A DNA stretch of 64,000 bases from positions 244,530 to 308,529 of the forward strand of contig VZRN01001124.1 of NCBI GenBank assembly GCA_013397935.1, written 5' to 3'. Below, one piece after another: positions 50,445 to 62,400 of the stretch. Both the position numbers and the translations under genes were made by a program. The notes beneath the pieces are model-generated. The model saw nothing but the letters and a program-made list of their open reading frames with translations, did not search any database and was not told the DNA's origin. Every line of letters starts with the position of its first letter. Position 1 is the first letter of the stretch. Origin of the DNA: Dasyornis broadbenti (lineage: Eukaryota; Chordata; Aves; Passeriformes; Dasyornithidae).

Positions 50445-51237
50445 TTGGGACTGGCGCTGTTCAACATCTTTGTCAGCAACGTGGGCAGTGGGATTGAGCG
50501 CACCCTCACCAAGCCTGCAGACAATGCCAAGCTGAGAGGTACAGTCAACACACTGGAGGGAAGGAATGCCATCCAGAAGAGCCTACACAGGCTGGAGAGA
50601 TAGGCCCAGGAGAATCTCATGAAGACCAATAAAGCCAAGTGCAAGGTCCTGCACGTGGGTTGGGACAATCCCAAGCACAAATACAGTCTGGGCAGAGAAT
50701 GGATTGAGAGCAGTCCTAAGGAGAACTGGGAATGCTGGTGGACGAGAAGCTCAACATGACCCAGCAACATGCACTTGCAGTCCAGAAAGCCAATCATGTC
50801 CTGGACTGCATCAAGATAAGCGTGGCCAGCAGGGTGAGAAAGGTGATTCTCCACCTCTACTCCACTCTGGTGAGACCCTACCTGCACTATTACATCCAGC
50901 TCTGGAGCCCTCAGTGCAGGGAAGACATGGACCTGTACGAGTGGGTTGAGAGGTGAGGCTTGAAGATGATCAGCATCTCTCCTGTGAGGACAGGCTGAGA
51001 GAGCTGGGGTTCTTCAGTCTGGGGAAGAAAAGGCTCCAGGGAGACCTTAGAGCTGCTTCCAGTATCCAAAGGAAGCCTACAAGAAAGCCTCATCTCTGGA
51101 AGTGTTGAAGGCCAGGTTGGATGGGGTATCTCTGAGTAACCTGGTCTAGTGGAAGGTGCCCCTGCCCATGGCAGGGGGGTTGGAACGAGATGATCTACAG
51201 AGTCCCTTCCAACCCAAACCATTCTGGGATTCTATCA
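50445..51237 (+). repeat. CR1 LINE with broken ORF2 C-terminus and complete 3' end
   Basis: The best-preserved mobile element in the window. It begins inside the ORF2 reverse-transcriptase region, where the translation reads LFNIFVSNVGSGIE… and continues to KAKCKVLHVG. The frame is broken by a TAG where the family normally has tryptophan (after HRLER, near 50603). A frameshift near 50720-50730 moves the rest (VDEKLNMTQQHAL…, YIQLWSP) to another frame, which ends at about 50956. The 3' untranslated part follows, with 'ggttcttcagtctggggaag', 'cccctgcccatggcaggggg' and 'ttccaacccaaaccattctg', ending at the ATTCTATC/ATTCT octamers. It cannot encode functional transposition proteins. Confidence 0.96.
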
Positions 51238-54200
51238 TTCTACAACACAGAAGTGTCATCATTTCCCTTGTGACTGACTGGCAACATTTCCCCTAAGTTT
51301 AACAGCATCAGGAATGCTCTCACTCATGGAGACCCCAGAGAGTTGCCTTTGCAATGCTGACATTTCCAGAGTGCAGAAGAGCAGGCTGCACTCATCACTG
51401 TTGCAGCACAGGGACTAAAAAGAAAACACATGAAGAGATGGGCAGCTTTTCAGGGAATCCTGGCTCAGAAGATGCAAATCCTGATTCAATAAAAAATTAA
51501 TCTGGGAGATTCATTCCAAGGTGTGGGTGATGGCAAAAATAAACTAGAATGCTAAAGAGCTTGAGTATTCAGGGTCACCTCCAGCCTCAAAACACATTGT
51601 ATTTTTTCATTCTTAAAATAGAGCAATAGATATGAGAGGCAAAACCCAGAAGACAGAAGTAAGGTTTGATTTTGATTTCTGTATTTGGAGGCCGTTCCCT
51701 CAAACTTTTCACACAGAACAAATTCTCTTCTGTAAGCACAGGGCCCCAAGGGTTTTTTCCCTTTTCAAGTCTTTGAGCACTTCTAATGGATTCTTGCTGA
51801 GGTGTTCAAAGGCTCTCTCCAGTCCCCCTGCTCTATGCACACATTAAAGCACCCCTTTTGACATCTGCCCATGATCTGCTAAACTTTACTCTTTCATTCT
51901 CTTTATTGATATTCATGCCATCTATATCTCCACTTGTTTGTTCTTCTGGAGACTGAGTCCAGATCTCCCATGCAGACCAGCAGAAGTTTGATGATGTAGT
52001 TCACTTAGAACAAGAACAAGAACACACTTCTCAGGAAATAATTTCAATGACTAAAAGAACGCTCTATTACCCAAACACCACCCAATGGACAACATGGGGG
52101 GGGAAAAAAAAAAAACCAAACCAAAAGCAAAACCCACAAAGAGAAGAGACATTTGTAACATACCAAATGCTAAGAAGTAAACGGTCAGCTTTGTTAATCA
52201 AGTTGAAGAGCAGAAGCTGTGTTTTTCACAGGCTGATACAACACCCAAAGCTCAGTTCATCCACATCCCTGGTTTCAGAAAAGAGTTTTATCTCCATTCT
52301 ATCAAAACATTAAAATTAAGTTAGGGAGAAATTCTATTCTAGCCCACTTGTGTCTTTGCTTTCCAAGGAAAAGTTTCACCATCAGAGATGGTTATTGGCA
52401 CTTCCCCAAAGACCAGCCACATCCCTTGGGATTCAGCTGTCTGATACCTGGCATGCTGCAGAAGAGCCATGAGAATCTGGCTCAGCTTTTTTGTACAGAA
52501 ATGGTTATTGAGTTGTGAGACAATTCACAAGTGAAAGACAAGCAAGAAGAAAATGCAGACAGAAATTAAACTATTCAGATGGTTCCAGACAGTGATTCAA
52601 GACAAAAACAGTAACAAAACAAGCTATAAAGCCCTAAGAAAAAAAAAAAATGACAATCAGAAGACAGCAATTTAGCACAAATGGTCAAGAATAAGCTTGA
52701 GCAGTAGAGGAGAGACCTTTCTCACCTGACTGATGCCAATCTGCCATTTAATACACCACCCATTAGGTCTTTGCATCTGCAATGGAGAACAGATTGATGT
52801 TCTGCTAACACTTTTGTTCTAGTAGACAGCTACATGCATTAGTCAATAAATTACATCTGTGTAGCCATAAATTGCATGTATCCTGCTTGCCAGTCTTTCT
52901 GCACACAGAGATGCCCAAACAAAAGTGACCCACGAGAGGAAGGGGTACACAGAGTCTCTTGGTCTGCAGGAGTGATTTCTGAGTACAGTAAAATGATAAA
53001 CATCACAACCAGATACTTCCATGGGGCTGCAAAGCAGAACCAGAGAACTACATTTCCTATTTTATTCAGGACTTAATAACACAGAGGCAGGCAACATGCT
53101 GATACAGAAACCCAGGAGCAAGTGCATGGGTTCATTCTACAGCTTTGAACAGCATGCCAACAACTGGCTGTTTCTGAAAATATTCCTCTGGATATCCAAT
53201 ATGTACCTGAAAATTATATTCCAAAAGCACAGTAAAAGGAGCTCAAGAGAAATAAACAGACTGAGTGATAGTGTTCTACTGCCTACTGCCATTTCTGCTG
53301 CTTAATCTGACTGGTGACATGAAAAAGCACACACAGATGACAGCTGCTTCAGCACCAAGACCATCAGATCAGCTCTGTTTTCCACAGGCAGCAATGCATC
53401 TAAATTTCTGTGCCCCAGAATGGGCACCTGAGAGAGCACTTCCCAAATCTTCCACCAGTAACTTGTGCTAGGCACCTCTTTAGGTCATTACCCACAAAGG
53501 TAATCTGTATCCACTAGGATCAGATTATGAGCAAAACCAGCAATACTGACGGAGCCACTTCAACCTGACTGCCCAGTTGTAAAGAACTGACACATTTTCA
53601 TTTCCCTTCTGTGATAAGAACTTAAAAGTTTTAAAAGAATGTAAAGCTTATGCACCTGCTTATGCTACCAGAATATGGACAATGTGCAAGCAAACATACT
53701 CTGGTTTTTTGCCTGTGTGTTGAAAGAAATGGTGAAAATAATATAATAGACAGGTATTAAATAATATAGAGTTTTCTGCTCTGATTCTCTTTGTCAACAT
53801 GAGCACATTTAAATAAAACTAATACTGATGCCCTATGACACTACTAGAACTTCAACACAAGGTGAAATATGGTTTAGGTGAAACTCTATAGCAATTCTGA
53901 AGAAATCCTAGAATACAGTAATGTTACCTTTAGAACTGACTGAAGAAGGAGGAAAATAATGAAATGGAAATAATTTCTTCTATCTTTCCTCCTGTGCTGA
54001 AAATCTGTACTGAAATTGCAGGTCCATCCACTGTCATTTGGGCAGGCAAAGAGTGAGGATCTTTAGCACTCACTCTCAGAGGACTTTCTTCTCTTGCACA
54101 TCACATTCTGCCACTGTGATGCTCACGGGGACTGAATATGTCAATGCCATTAGCAAAAGCAGAAGAAAATGCCACACTTCCTAAAAATCAGTAAATAATT

Positions 54201-57200
54201 TTAGTTATGAACAAAAATGTCCCCATTACTGGGGCCTTTATGGCCATGGCCAGGGACAGAACAGCGCTATGCATCCCTGAATTCCTAACAGTGTACCACA
54301 TGTCTTACTTCAGGAAAGAGAAATTATGAATTTCCCTTGATCTCAAGTACCTATTCCTGTATGACCACATTTCTTGGTAACAGTTGGAAGAAAGAAAGAT
54401 TATAACTTTCTAATATACTTGTTACACAATGTAACAAATTATACTGTGTGTGTGAATTAAAACCAGTCTCTTTTTGCATAAGATTCACCTCTGTCTCCTC
54501 CCCTATACCCTGTTGTTTACTGAGACTTTACTCCTTTCTGCATCTTCTCTCTCCTAGACAAGCAAGACTCAAGGGTGCTGCCCCTCAATTTCAGACCTTA
54601 ACAATTACCTGTCTCACTTCAGGGATCTCATTCCACTCACATCAACTGTGCTGCTTTGTCACTTTTCTTCCATTTTCAAGACCAAAGCCCAATTTCCCCT
54701 GGTTTCCACTGCTGATGCTCTTCTAGTTCCAACGTAGTTACAATCCAAAGGGAATGGTGTCCAGGGAGATATGGAAAACCCATCAATAAGACATCAGAAA
54801 GCAAGCAAAAGGATAAGTCTGAGCTGCCTTGAGTGCTTTGAGATAGACAACCAGAAGACCAAAAAGTGGGGACAGGGACAAGACATGGAAGACTAGAGAT
54901 TACATCAGGTCTATATTGCTGTTTCAATGTAATGGAAACATTTCTTTTTTAATTTTTGGTTCTGCCTCCTCTTGATAGTATGCCATATACAGTCATTAAG
55001 AGCTGAGTGGATTTTTATAGCTGCTATTAGAATTGAATTTTATCTTCCTCCAAAAAGATTTAATAAATTAAATTTCAAAGGCAAAAATAATCACTTACTG
55101 CCATGCACATTCCCCCATTTTCACTGTGAAATAAATCCATCAACAAGAAAGTTTTCATATGATAATCAATATCCATCAAATTCTGAACTTCAGCTTCATG
55201 TCAAAGGCTAATAATCCTTGAATTAGTGACACACAGCAACACATCTCTGTTCTCCCTGGCCCCAGGGCCTAAGCATTTGCATGAATCACTAATACACTGA
55301 ATTGTTGATCCAGATCAACAAAGCTTTCAAATGCACTGTCTTGTTGATAGCCTCTATAAAACACACCCATAGCTCAGAAATGCTGATCCACACTAATGCA
55401 TTTACTTCCAGTTCTTGGTATACAGTCTAATAAAAATATTAATGCACCAGAAGTGCTGATGCAGCCCCATTAGAGCAAGATTTTCTCACCGTAGAAGCAT
55501 CCTGGTTTTCTCCCCCATGAGCTATGCTTTCAGTAAATGTTAGGCTGGAGCATACCAAGGAGGAGAAAATATTAAGCATTTCTGTCCTCATTAGTCAGAC
55601 AAGGTCGTGGTGATTCAGAAATGATGACGTATTTCTTGCCAAAGAGGCATGGTGAAAGAAACAGAGAATAAAGTATCCTGGCATGTGAAGCAGAGAAGGG
55701 ACAGATGTTGAGGTAACTATATTCTAGGAAAGAATCAATTTTATTCTGCTTTAATTTGGTTGTGTGTGTCAGGTTGTAGGTCCTACAGGTCCAGAATTTA
55801 GTGATTCTGCAGGTGAGTCAGGAAGGACCCTCGTGGTTTGAAGAAGACCATGAACTATTACCACTGACTCTGACTGGTGTGACACACATTGGTCCACCCA
55901 TTCCTCTGTCACAAAAGCTGCAGAGATTTGGAACAGAAGCTTCTTATAATGTAGAGCACTGTTTTAACCACCAGTGGGGATTTGAGAGAGCCATGCTATA
56001 CTACAAACATGGCTCTTACAAAATGGCCTATATATAGCCTCACAGATAGCAGAAATTGATCAGCTTTTCTAAAGACTGAAACTCTCCTTTTGATGAATGA
56101 GTGACTTGAAATGGGCCGTTCCATTGCTTCTGCTTCCAAAGAAACTGTTTATTCATCACCTTGGAAGGTGAGGTCAAAGTCAGATGCAACTGCCAACATC
56201 CTTCTTCAGTTTAATTGCATACTTGCGATCTCTGGATGTATACATTTGTAAATAAAAGATATTTAATTAATTGAATAAACACAAGGGTTAATCTAAGCAA
56301 GTAAATTGCTTCTAGAAAGTGTCATTAAAGTAAGCAAAACTGGACACGCTGAGATAGTAATTTCTAAAGACTTCACATATTCTAACCAAGATCTGTACTA
56401 AAAAACCCACCAGTCACCAGAGCACACCGGCTACACCAGTGCTAAAGAACACTGAATAAAAACTGACCTAGTAACTACCAACATGTTCTAATATCCAACT
56501 TGGGTTCCTTATACTTAACAAAATTTAGTAAGTTACTACCAATTCATTAATCTACTTCACCTTTTAATGGACAGATGTTTTTGTTGCTATCACTCTACAC
56601 ATTTGCACATCACTTTTCAGCAAATGTCTGCACCTGCTGATCAAGGACAAAACCCTCTCCTGAAGAGATCAAAAAAAATTAGTCCTGCACAGAATTTATG
56701 TGTTATTCTTAGGAGAAGATCAGAAAGGCTGAGGCGAGAAAAACATGTAGCAGAGTAAACACTAAGGCCACCACAGCAGGCACATCCTATAGGCAATCTG
56801 TCCTCTGTGAATCCATTCCTGTCTGTGGAACACAAATTTGACTTTACTTGAAAGTGCTTCATTGAAGCTTCAGAGTAATGTACTTTAAAATACATTGAAC
56901 AAACTAAGTATCTTTATAGGTGTTCGTACAAATTCTCTCTATGTGTAGGTTTTCATTGAACAGATAAAGTTGGGGGCAGATCTGTAAATACCATAAACAA
57001 GAATATTTTACTCAGCATAATTTAAAGGATTTGCTATTGAAACCGATTTACTGACTATAGAATTTGCTTCATTAACTGGTTAAAGGGTAGGAGGATGAAC
57101 CTATATGGTTATTTTGCTTTTCTGATGCACTCCACAAAGTGTTAAAAATACAACTACATGATCAGAGATGGATAGTAGAAAACTTTAACATAACTCTTTA

Positions 57201-59381
57201 CTCGTGGGTAATAATGCCACACAGAGAGATACACAGGACTCTGCTGGAAAGACAAGAATGAAAATGGACTGTCTTCCTAAAGTATACTCATCATTAATAA
57301 TTTCTTCTTCTGAATGTTCCCACAAGCCCAACTCCTCACTTACACTCCAGTAGTTCCTTTCAAAAGAAAGCCTTAGAGTATTTTATAAAAATTTTGTAGC
57401 TCACATATGAGAATCAGTACTGATATGAAAAAAAACCCAAAACAATCAAGCAAAAAATCCTAAGCTAAAAATAAGCATTGTCACTCTGCAAGCTAGAAGA
57501 ACTATCAGATTCCAATAAATGGTAAAGCTGAAGAATTCAAGCAGAAAAGACACAGAGAAGAATCTCTACAAATGAAACACACTGCAACAGAGAAAGCAGG
57601 AAGTAGAACAAACATAGGTAAGGATGATGGAAACATGAAATTATTTCTGAACAGTTATGACTGTCCTCTCTAACTTAGAGCTTCTTTACCTAATAACATC
57701 TGTTTATTTCACTGTGAACTGCCTGCTCCGGTCAGGAAGCTATTTTTTAATTTCAGACTGACTGCTTATGTCCTCTGCAAGACCTCTGGTCTGCTGGGCA
57801 AACAGTAAATGTCTTGGGGAATAAAGAACCCATTAAGGTCAAAATGACAGTTTTCTGTAAAAGGCCAGCGTGCCATTTAGCTTTACATATTTAGAAAGGT
57901 ATACGGTAGCGTGAGTAACAACTTTAACTAAACAAAATTTGCCCTGTCAAGTTGATTTCTGACAGACAATGCCAGCAGCAGCAAGCTGATGCTGAAATGT
58001 TTTTAAAGGGTACCCTGCGCAGCACAGGGCTGTTCCTATGACCAGAGGAGAAACCTTCAAATCCCAGAGACTTTACCGTACCAGGAGCAGACCTCTAGCT
58101 ATGCTGTTTCAGAAAATTTCAGATGTGTCAGTTCAGGCATTTTCCAGAAGCAGGTTAGAGAAACTTACATTGTTTTGCTCGTGTTTAAAACCAAAGAAAA
58201 AAGAAATATTTTCTTTAAGAAGCTCTACACATACAGTGTGAAAGCGCAACTTGGCAAGGAAAAATAACAACTCACAAGCCATCAGACAAACTGGAGCCAA
58301 GTGCTCCTTAGCTAAGTTATCAAAATTTGCTGCAGCTGATTTTGCTGAAAACGCCATTTCCCCTGAGCAGGCTGCAGCCAGGGCTGCATGAGGGCAACCA
58401 AGGTTTTCCTACAAATGCAGATTCCTCTCTCAGCCTCAGCATCAAAAGCACATAAACAGTTTCCTGTTTTTCCTCAGGCTCTGGCAGGGTGGGAAAAAAA
58501 TGGCACAGGAAGGTGGTCAGCACAGAAAGCAGAGAAGTATCCAACATTATGAAGATGAGATAAGGAAATTTTATACAGGCTAAAAAAAGCTATGGAACTC
58601 CAAAGCTTGGAATGGAATCTAAAATTTGAATCTCAGCATTTCACCCTTCCTGTTAGTAAACAGCTTTGCAACATATTAAAATATGTGTGTCTTATTCCTA
58701 TTTCCATTAAAAACCCCAAGCTATTGATACTTCAGTTACTCCATTAACAAAATTGGTAGAAAAATCGATCAATGTGAAGCATCTTCCTCATTAAGACATG
58801 AAAGGACCGCCGCTATTTTAGCATGTAACTACTAAATCTTTAGCGTAAGTCATTTAACACAAAAAAGGTCGTTACTCCAGTTCTGGTATTTCCTAATTTT
58901 AAAGCAGTTTATTAAGATTCTTTAGGGATTTTTTTTAGCACATAAACAGACACAGAGAGTGTTGGTATTTATGCACAGTTATATGATGGTATGAAAGCAT
59001 CCTGTTTGCCTTTATTCCGAGACAGGGGATATTCACCAAAAATAAATTGTGTCTTTCCAGTCCAAAGGGTGGGAAATGAACCAGCTAGATAACTGAACTG
59101 TAACCCAGCAGTCAAACCAAAACTTTGTGGCTCAGAAGATCTCAGTATTTTTTCTTTAAATATTTGTAAAATGGAAAAACTGGCTACTCTGACTTATCTC
59201 CAGCTCATCTGCTGGTGTCTGACACCCAATTCCTTAGGCATGCCAGCCACATGTACTTGAGCATCTACAGTTTTTACACCTAGAGCCAATGTGAAAGATG
59301 CAGCTGCTGAAAGCTTTAAGAGCAGGAGGCGGGAAACAATAACAATGTCACATTCTGAAATTGCTGTTTATGTACTACTTT
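51238..59381. other. Intron-like DNA, nothing recognised
   Basis: Eight kilobases with only short open frames (maximum 94 codons). Simple-sequence bits include a G8A12 run at 52.10 kb and ACAAGA units at 52.01 kb. The interval 58.73-58.87 kb keeps CpGs (ATCGATC, CCGCCGC, AGCGTAAG) in repeat-free sequence and could be conserved non-coding DNA, but nothing more can be said from one sequence. Confidence 0.55.
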
Positions 59382-59403
59382 AAAAAAAAAAAAAAAAAAA
59401 AAA
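59382..59403. repeat. Poly-A tract (A22)
   Basis: Twenty-two consecutive A. I saw no retroposon body or target duplication beside it, so it is called a simple run. Confidence 0.97.
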
Positions 59404-62400
59404 TCAATTCACTAACTTTTAGAGAGACTTGAAATGCAAGTCCTCTCTACCACACATTCACTCAAGACAGTTCTGAGCAGTTTTAAGCACTGTTATGGTT
59501 ACACATGTGTACATAAACACCTGCAATACACTGACAATTCAGCACTTGAATGTATCTATGCAGCTACTGACTAGTATTTTATAATGTAGACATGGCTTCT
59601 TTTGAAACAGAGAGGCTTGATTAAATGTTCTTCTTATGTATCCTTTGTGCTCAAAGAAGCATGCTTTAACAAAGATCTTCCGAACAGAGTACATAATATT
59701 CAAAGGAATGTAAATTATTAAAGTGGCTCAGTTACAAACACGGTTTTGAAAACACCTAGTGTGCTTAAGTTAAATTCTTTTCCTAGTCTCTGCACTGGTA
59801 TATAAATACAGCTGACTTGATTTTCAAATGGAATCAACATCTCAGACATCCCACCAAACCCTCTGGTTTTACAGCAGTTTATTTGGTTTTTTCTATGGAA
59901 ATACACATACAGTTGACTAAGGGCCAAGTTCCTGAGAAGAAACACTACTTGCTGTAGAAGGACAGGAAAGATTCTGCTTTTTGGTGCCACCCAATGGACA
60001 ACATTAACCAGGAAAAATATTGAAACTGAAGCAATGATGGTTTGATTCAGGGAGCTTGAGATCACAACTGGAACCACAGAGACACCTGACCTTAGGGAGG
60101 AAGGCAGTGAAGCAGCACATCCACTGCCAGTCCTGACAGGCAATTGGTTGAAGGGGTATGGACAAACGCCATCTTGTCTGCAAACAGTTCTCTATCCTCA
60201 AATCTGGATATCTATAAGCATGGAAAACACCTTGTGACTCTTTCTTTCCCTACAGATAAAGTGAGCTTAAAGAGTAGAAAGACAGCAGTTCTTTGTCATA
60301 AACAGTGGCCATCAGAAAGGACAGGGATCTTCACTGTATCATCAAAAAGACCACAACTACTGCCCTGCATATACAGCAATTTTGGTAAAAGCAGAACTAG
60401 ATTGCAGAAGTCAAATCAAATTATACTCTGGTCAGTTTAATGCTATGATAGCAAACTTGTTCAGAGAAGAAGGATCCTTGAAACAACTAATGAGGAAACC
60501 CAGAGGTGTGAGACAAGTCTAGACCACACTCACTGGTCCTCTCCTGATCCCTCCCTCCCTCCCTTCATACAACAGATTTATTAAGGCACGGCCCAGCAGT
60601 CCAGGTCAATTACTGGGAAAAGGCCAGGGCACAATATATCAATTGAACAACTTTCTACCTCATTAAAGGTGAAAATAAAAGGGATTTGAGCAACAGCAGC
60701 CTCTTGTGATTTGCTATTGATTGTCCAAGTGGAGGCACTTAGTTCTCCTTACTTTACAAAAAGGACATTTTGTCATTAAAATGAGTGACACAAAAAATCC
60801 AACCCAACAAACCTCAGTCACAGCTGAAGTTTTGGGAAATATATAGTTACCTGATTTTAAAACTCCTCCCTTACTGACTACTACTTTTACAGGGCTTTCC
60901 TTAGGAATTTTTATTGATAATTAAAAATTAGGCAGAGCACAAGACCCAAGTGACTTGCAAGCTGAAAGATACTCTAGCCTTTCAAAGACAACTAAACCTA
61001 TCACATTTCTAAAACTACTCTTCTAGTATCTTAATTCCTGACTTGCCACAATTAGATGTGGGATAATGAATATAAAATATAACCCCATTAATTGAATTAC
61101 TTAAGTCAGAGCCCGTATGTTGAAATAAACAACTATGAAGGGGGAAATATGCATGCTAGAAACAATCAGAGGTAATCCTAAAGAAGATATAGGCAAGTAA
61201 GTCAGAATCTGAGGGAGAGACGCAGAAATATCCGAAAACTTGTTTCCCTGGCCAGAAGCACTGGGCCTTATAGCTATTCCTCACTGGCTCTGGTGCGTAA
61301 TGGCTCTAACAAAGTTTCCTCTGAAAAACAGAGATAGTTTTATTGTCTTCATGATGTCAGTTTCCATAAATTAAAGTTATTTTCTTTTGGAGCAGTCTCC
61401 TTCAATTCAGGATCTGCATATTCCTTAGGTGAGGAAAACAGCAGAACATAGCATGACACCGCGAGACCCATATTGCATCTCAGCCAAACTGCCGGTCCAA
61501 ACCAGTAACTGTGAATCCTTGAAAAGCTCTATGAGCAAGATCTTGTTCTGCTCAAACATCCTGGAGCATTTTTCATTTGCATTGACTTTTCGCTTCCTGT
61601 TAATTAATTTAAAATAATACTTTTGCTCTGTTTGTATTCAATTAATTAGATTATGAAGTTTCTGGCACAAAACAGCATGCTGAAAAAGGAGCTTAGTAAC
61701 ACATAAAATACTGCTCTTTCAGGCATTGCTTTGTCACAGACCTAACAAATGAAGACAAATTCAAATAACATCTCAACTTTGTTTTTTAATAGCTAAGATG
61801 ATTGCAATCTTAAAAGAAACCATAATATGAAAGACAACCACTGAGCAAAAATATGCCTGGCTCAACAGGACCCATCAGCTATCCCAGGCAGAAACAGGAG
61901 CTTCCGTCAAACCCTTGGCACTCTCAGAAACCCTGAACACATTTTTTTGGCTTGGCTTCCTTTGTCACTATAGAGCTAATTGTAAAAAGAGGTCAAATGA
62001 TTTTTGTGGGATTTCAAATTCAGAGCAAAACCTAGTACAAGCCATTAATCAAGTAAATTGCCAGTGCCTCATTCTGCAAAGTAAATTGCTTAAGTTATAT
62101 CTCTTTTTCTGTAGGTCTGGTTAAGCACAGAAAAGACAAATGAGTTTTCAACATTAAAGGACTGAAAAAATATATTCTTCATAATTCATGTGTGGCACTA
62201 GGAGAGTGGGTTGGATGCTTGGTTGCTTTTTAAAAGGTCACGCATAGAAGGGCATGCACCCAATCTGCTCCCCTAAAAGCCATCCTAATTCTGAAGTTCA
62301 GTTTACAGCAAATGTAGCTCACACAATGCATAATTACCTGAATCTCTACAAATAAAACCACAAACCAAAATCCACAAAGCGGCATTAATTGTTGAAATAC

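Noticed and set aside
50369..50887. 172-codon minus-strand open frame
   Set aside because: It is the antisense of the CR1 copy at 50445-51237.
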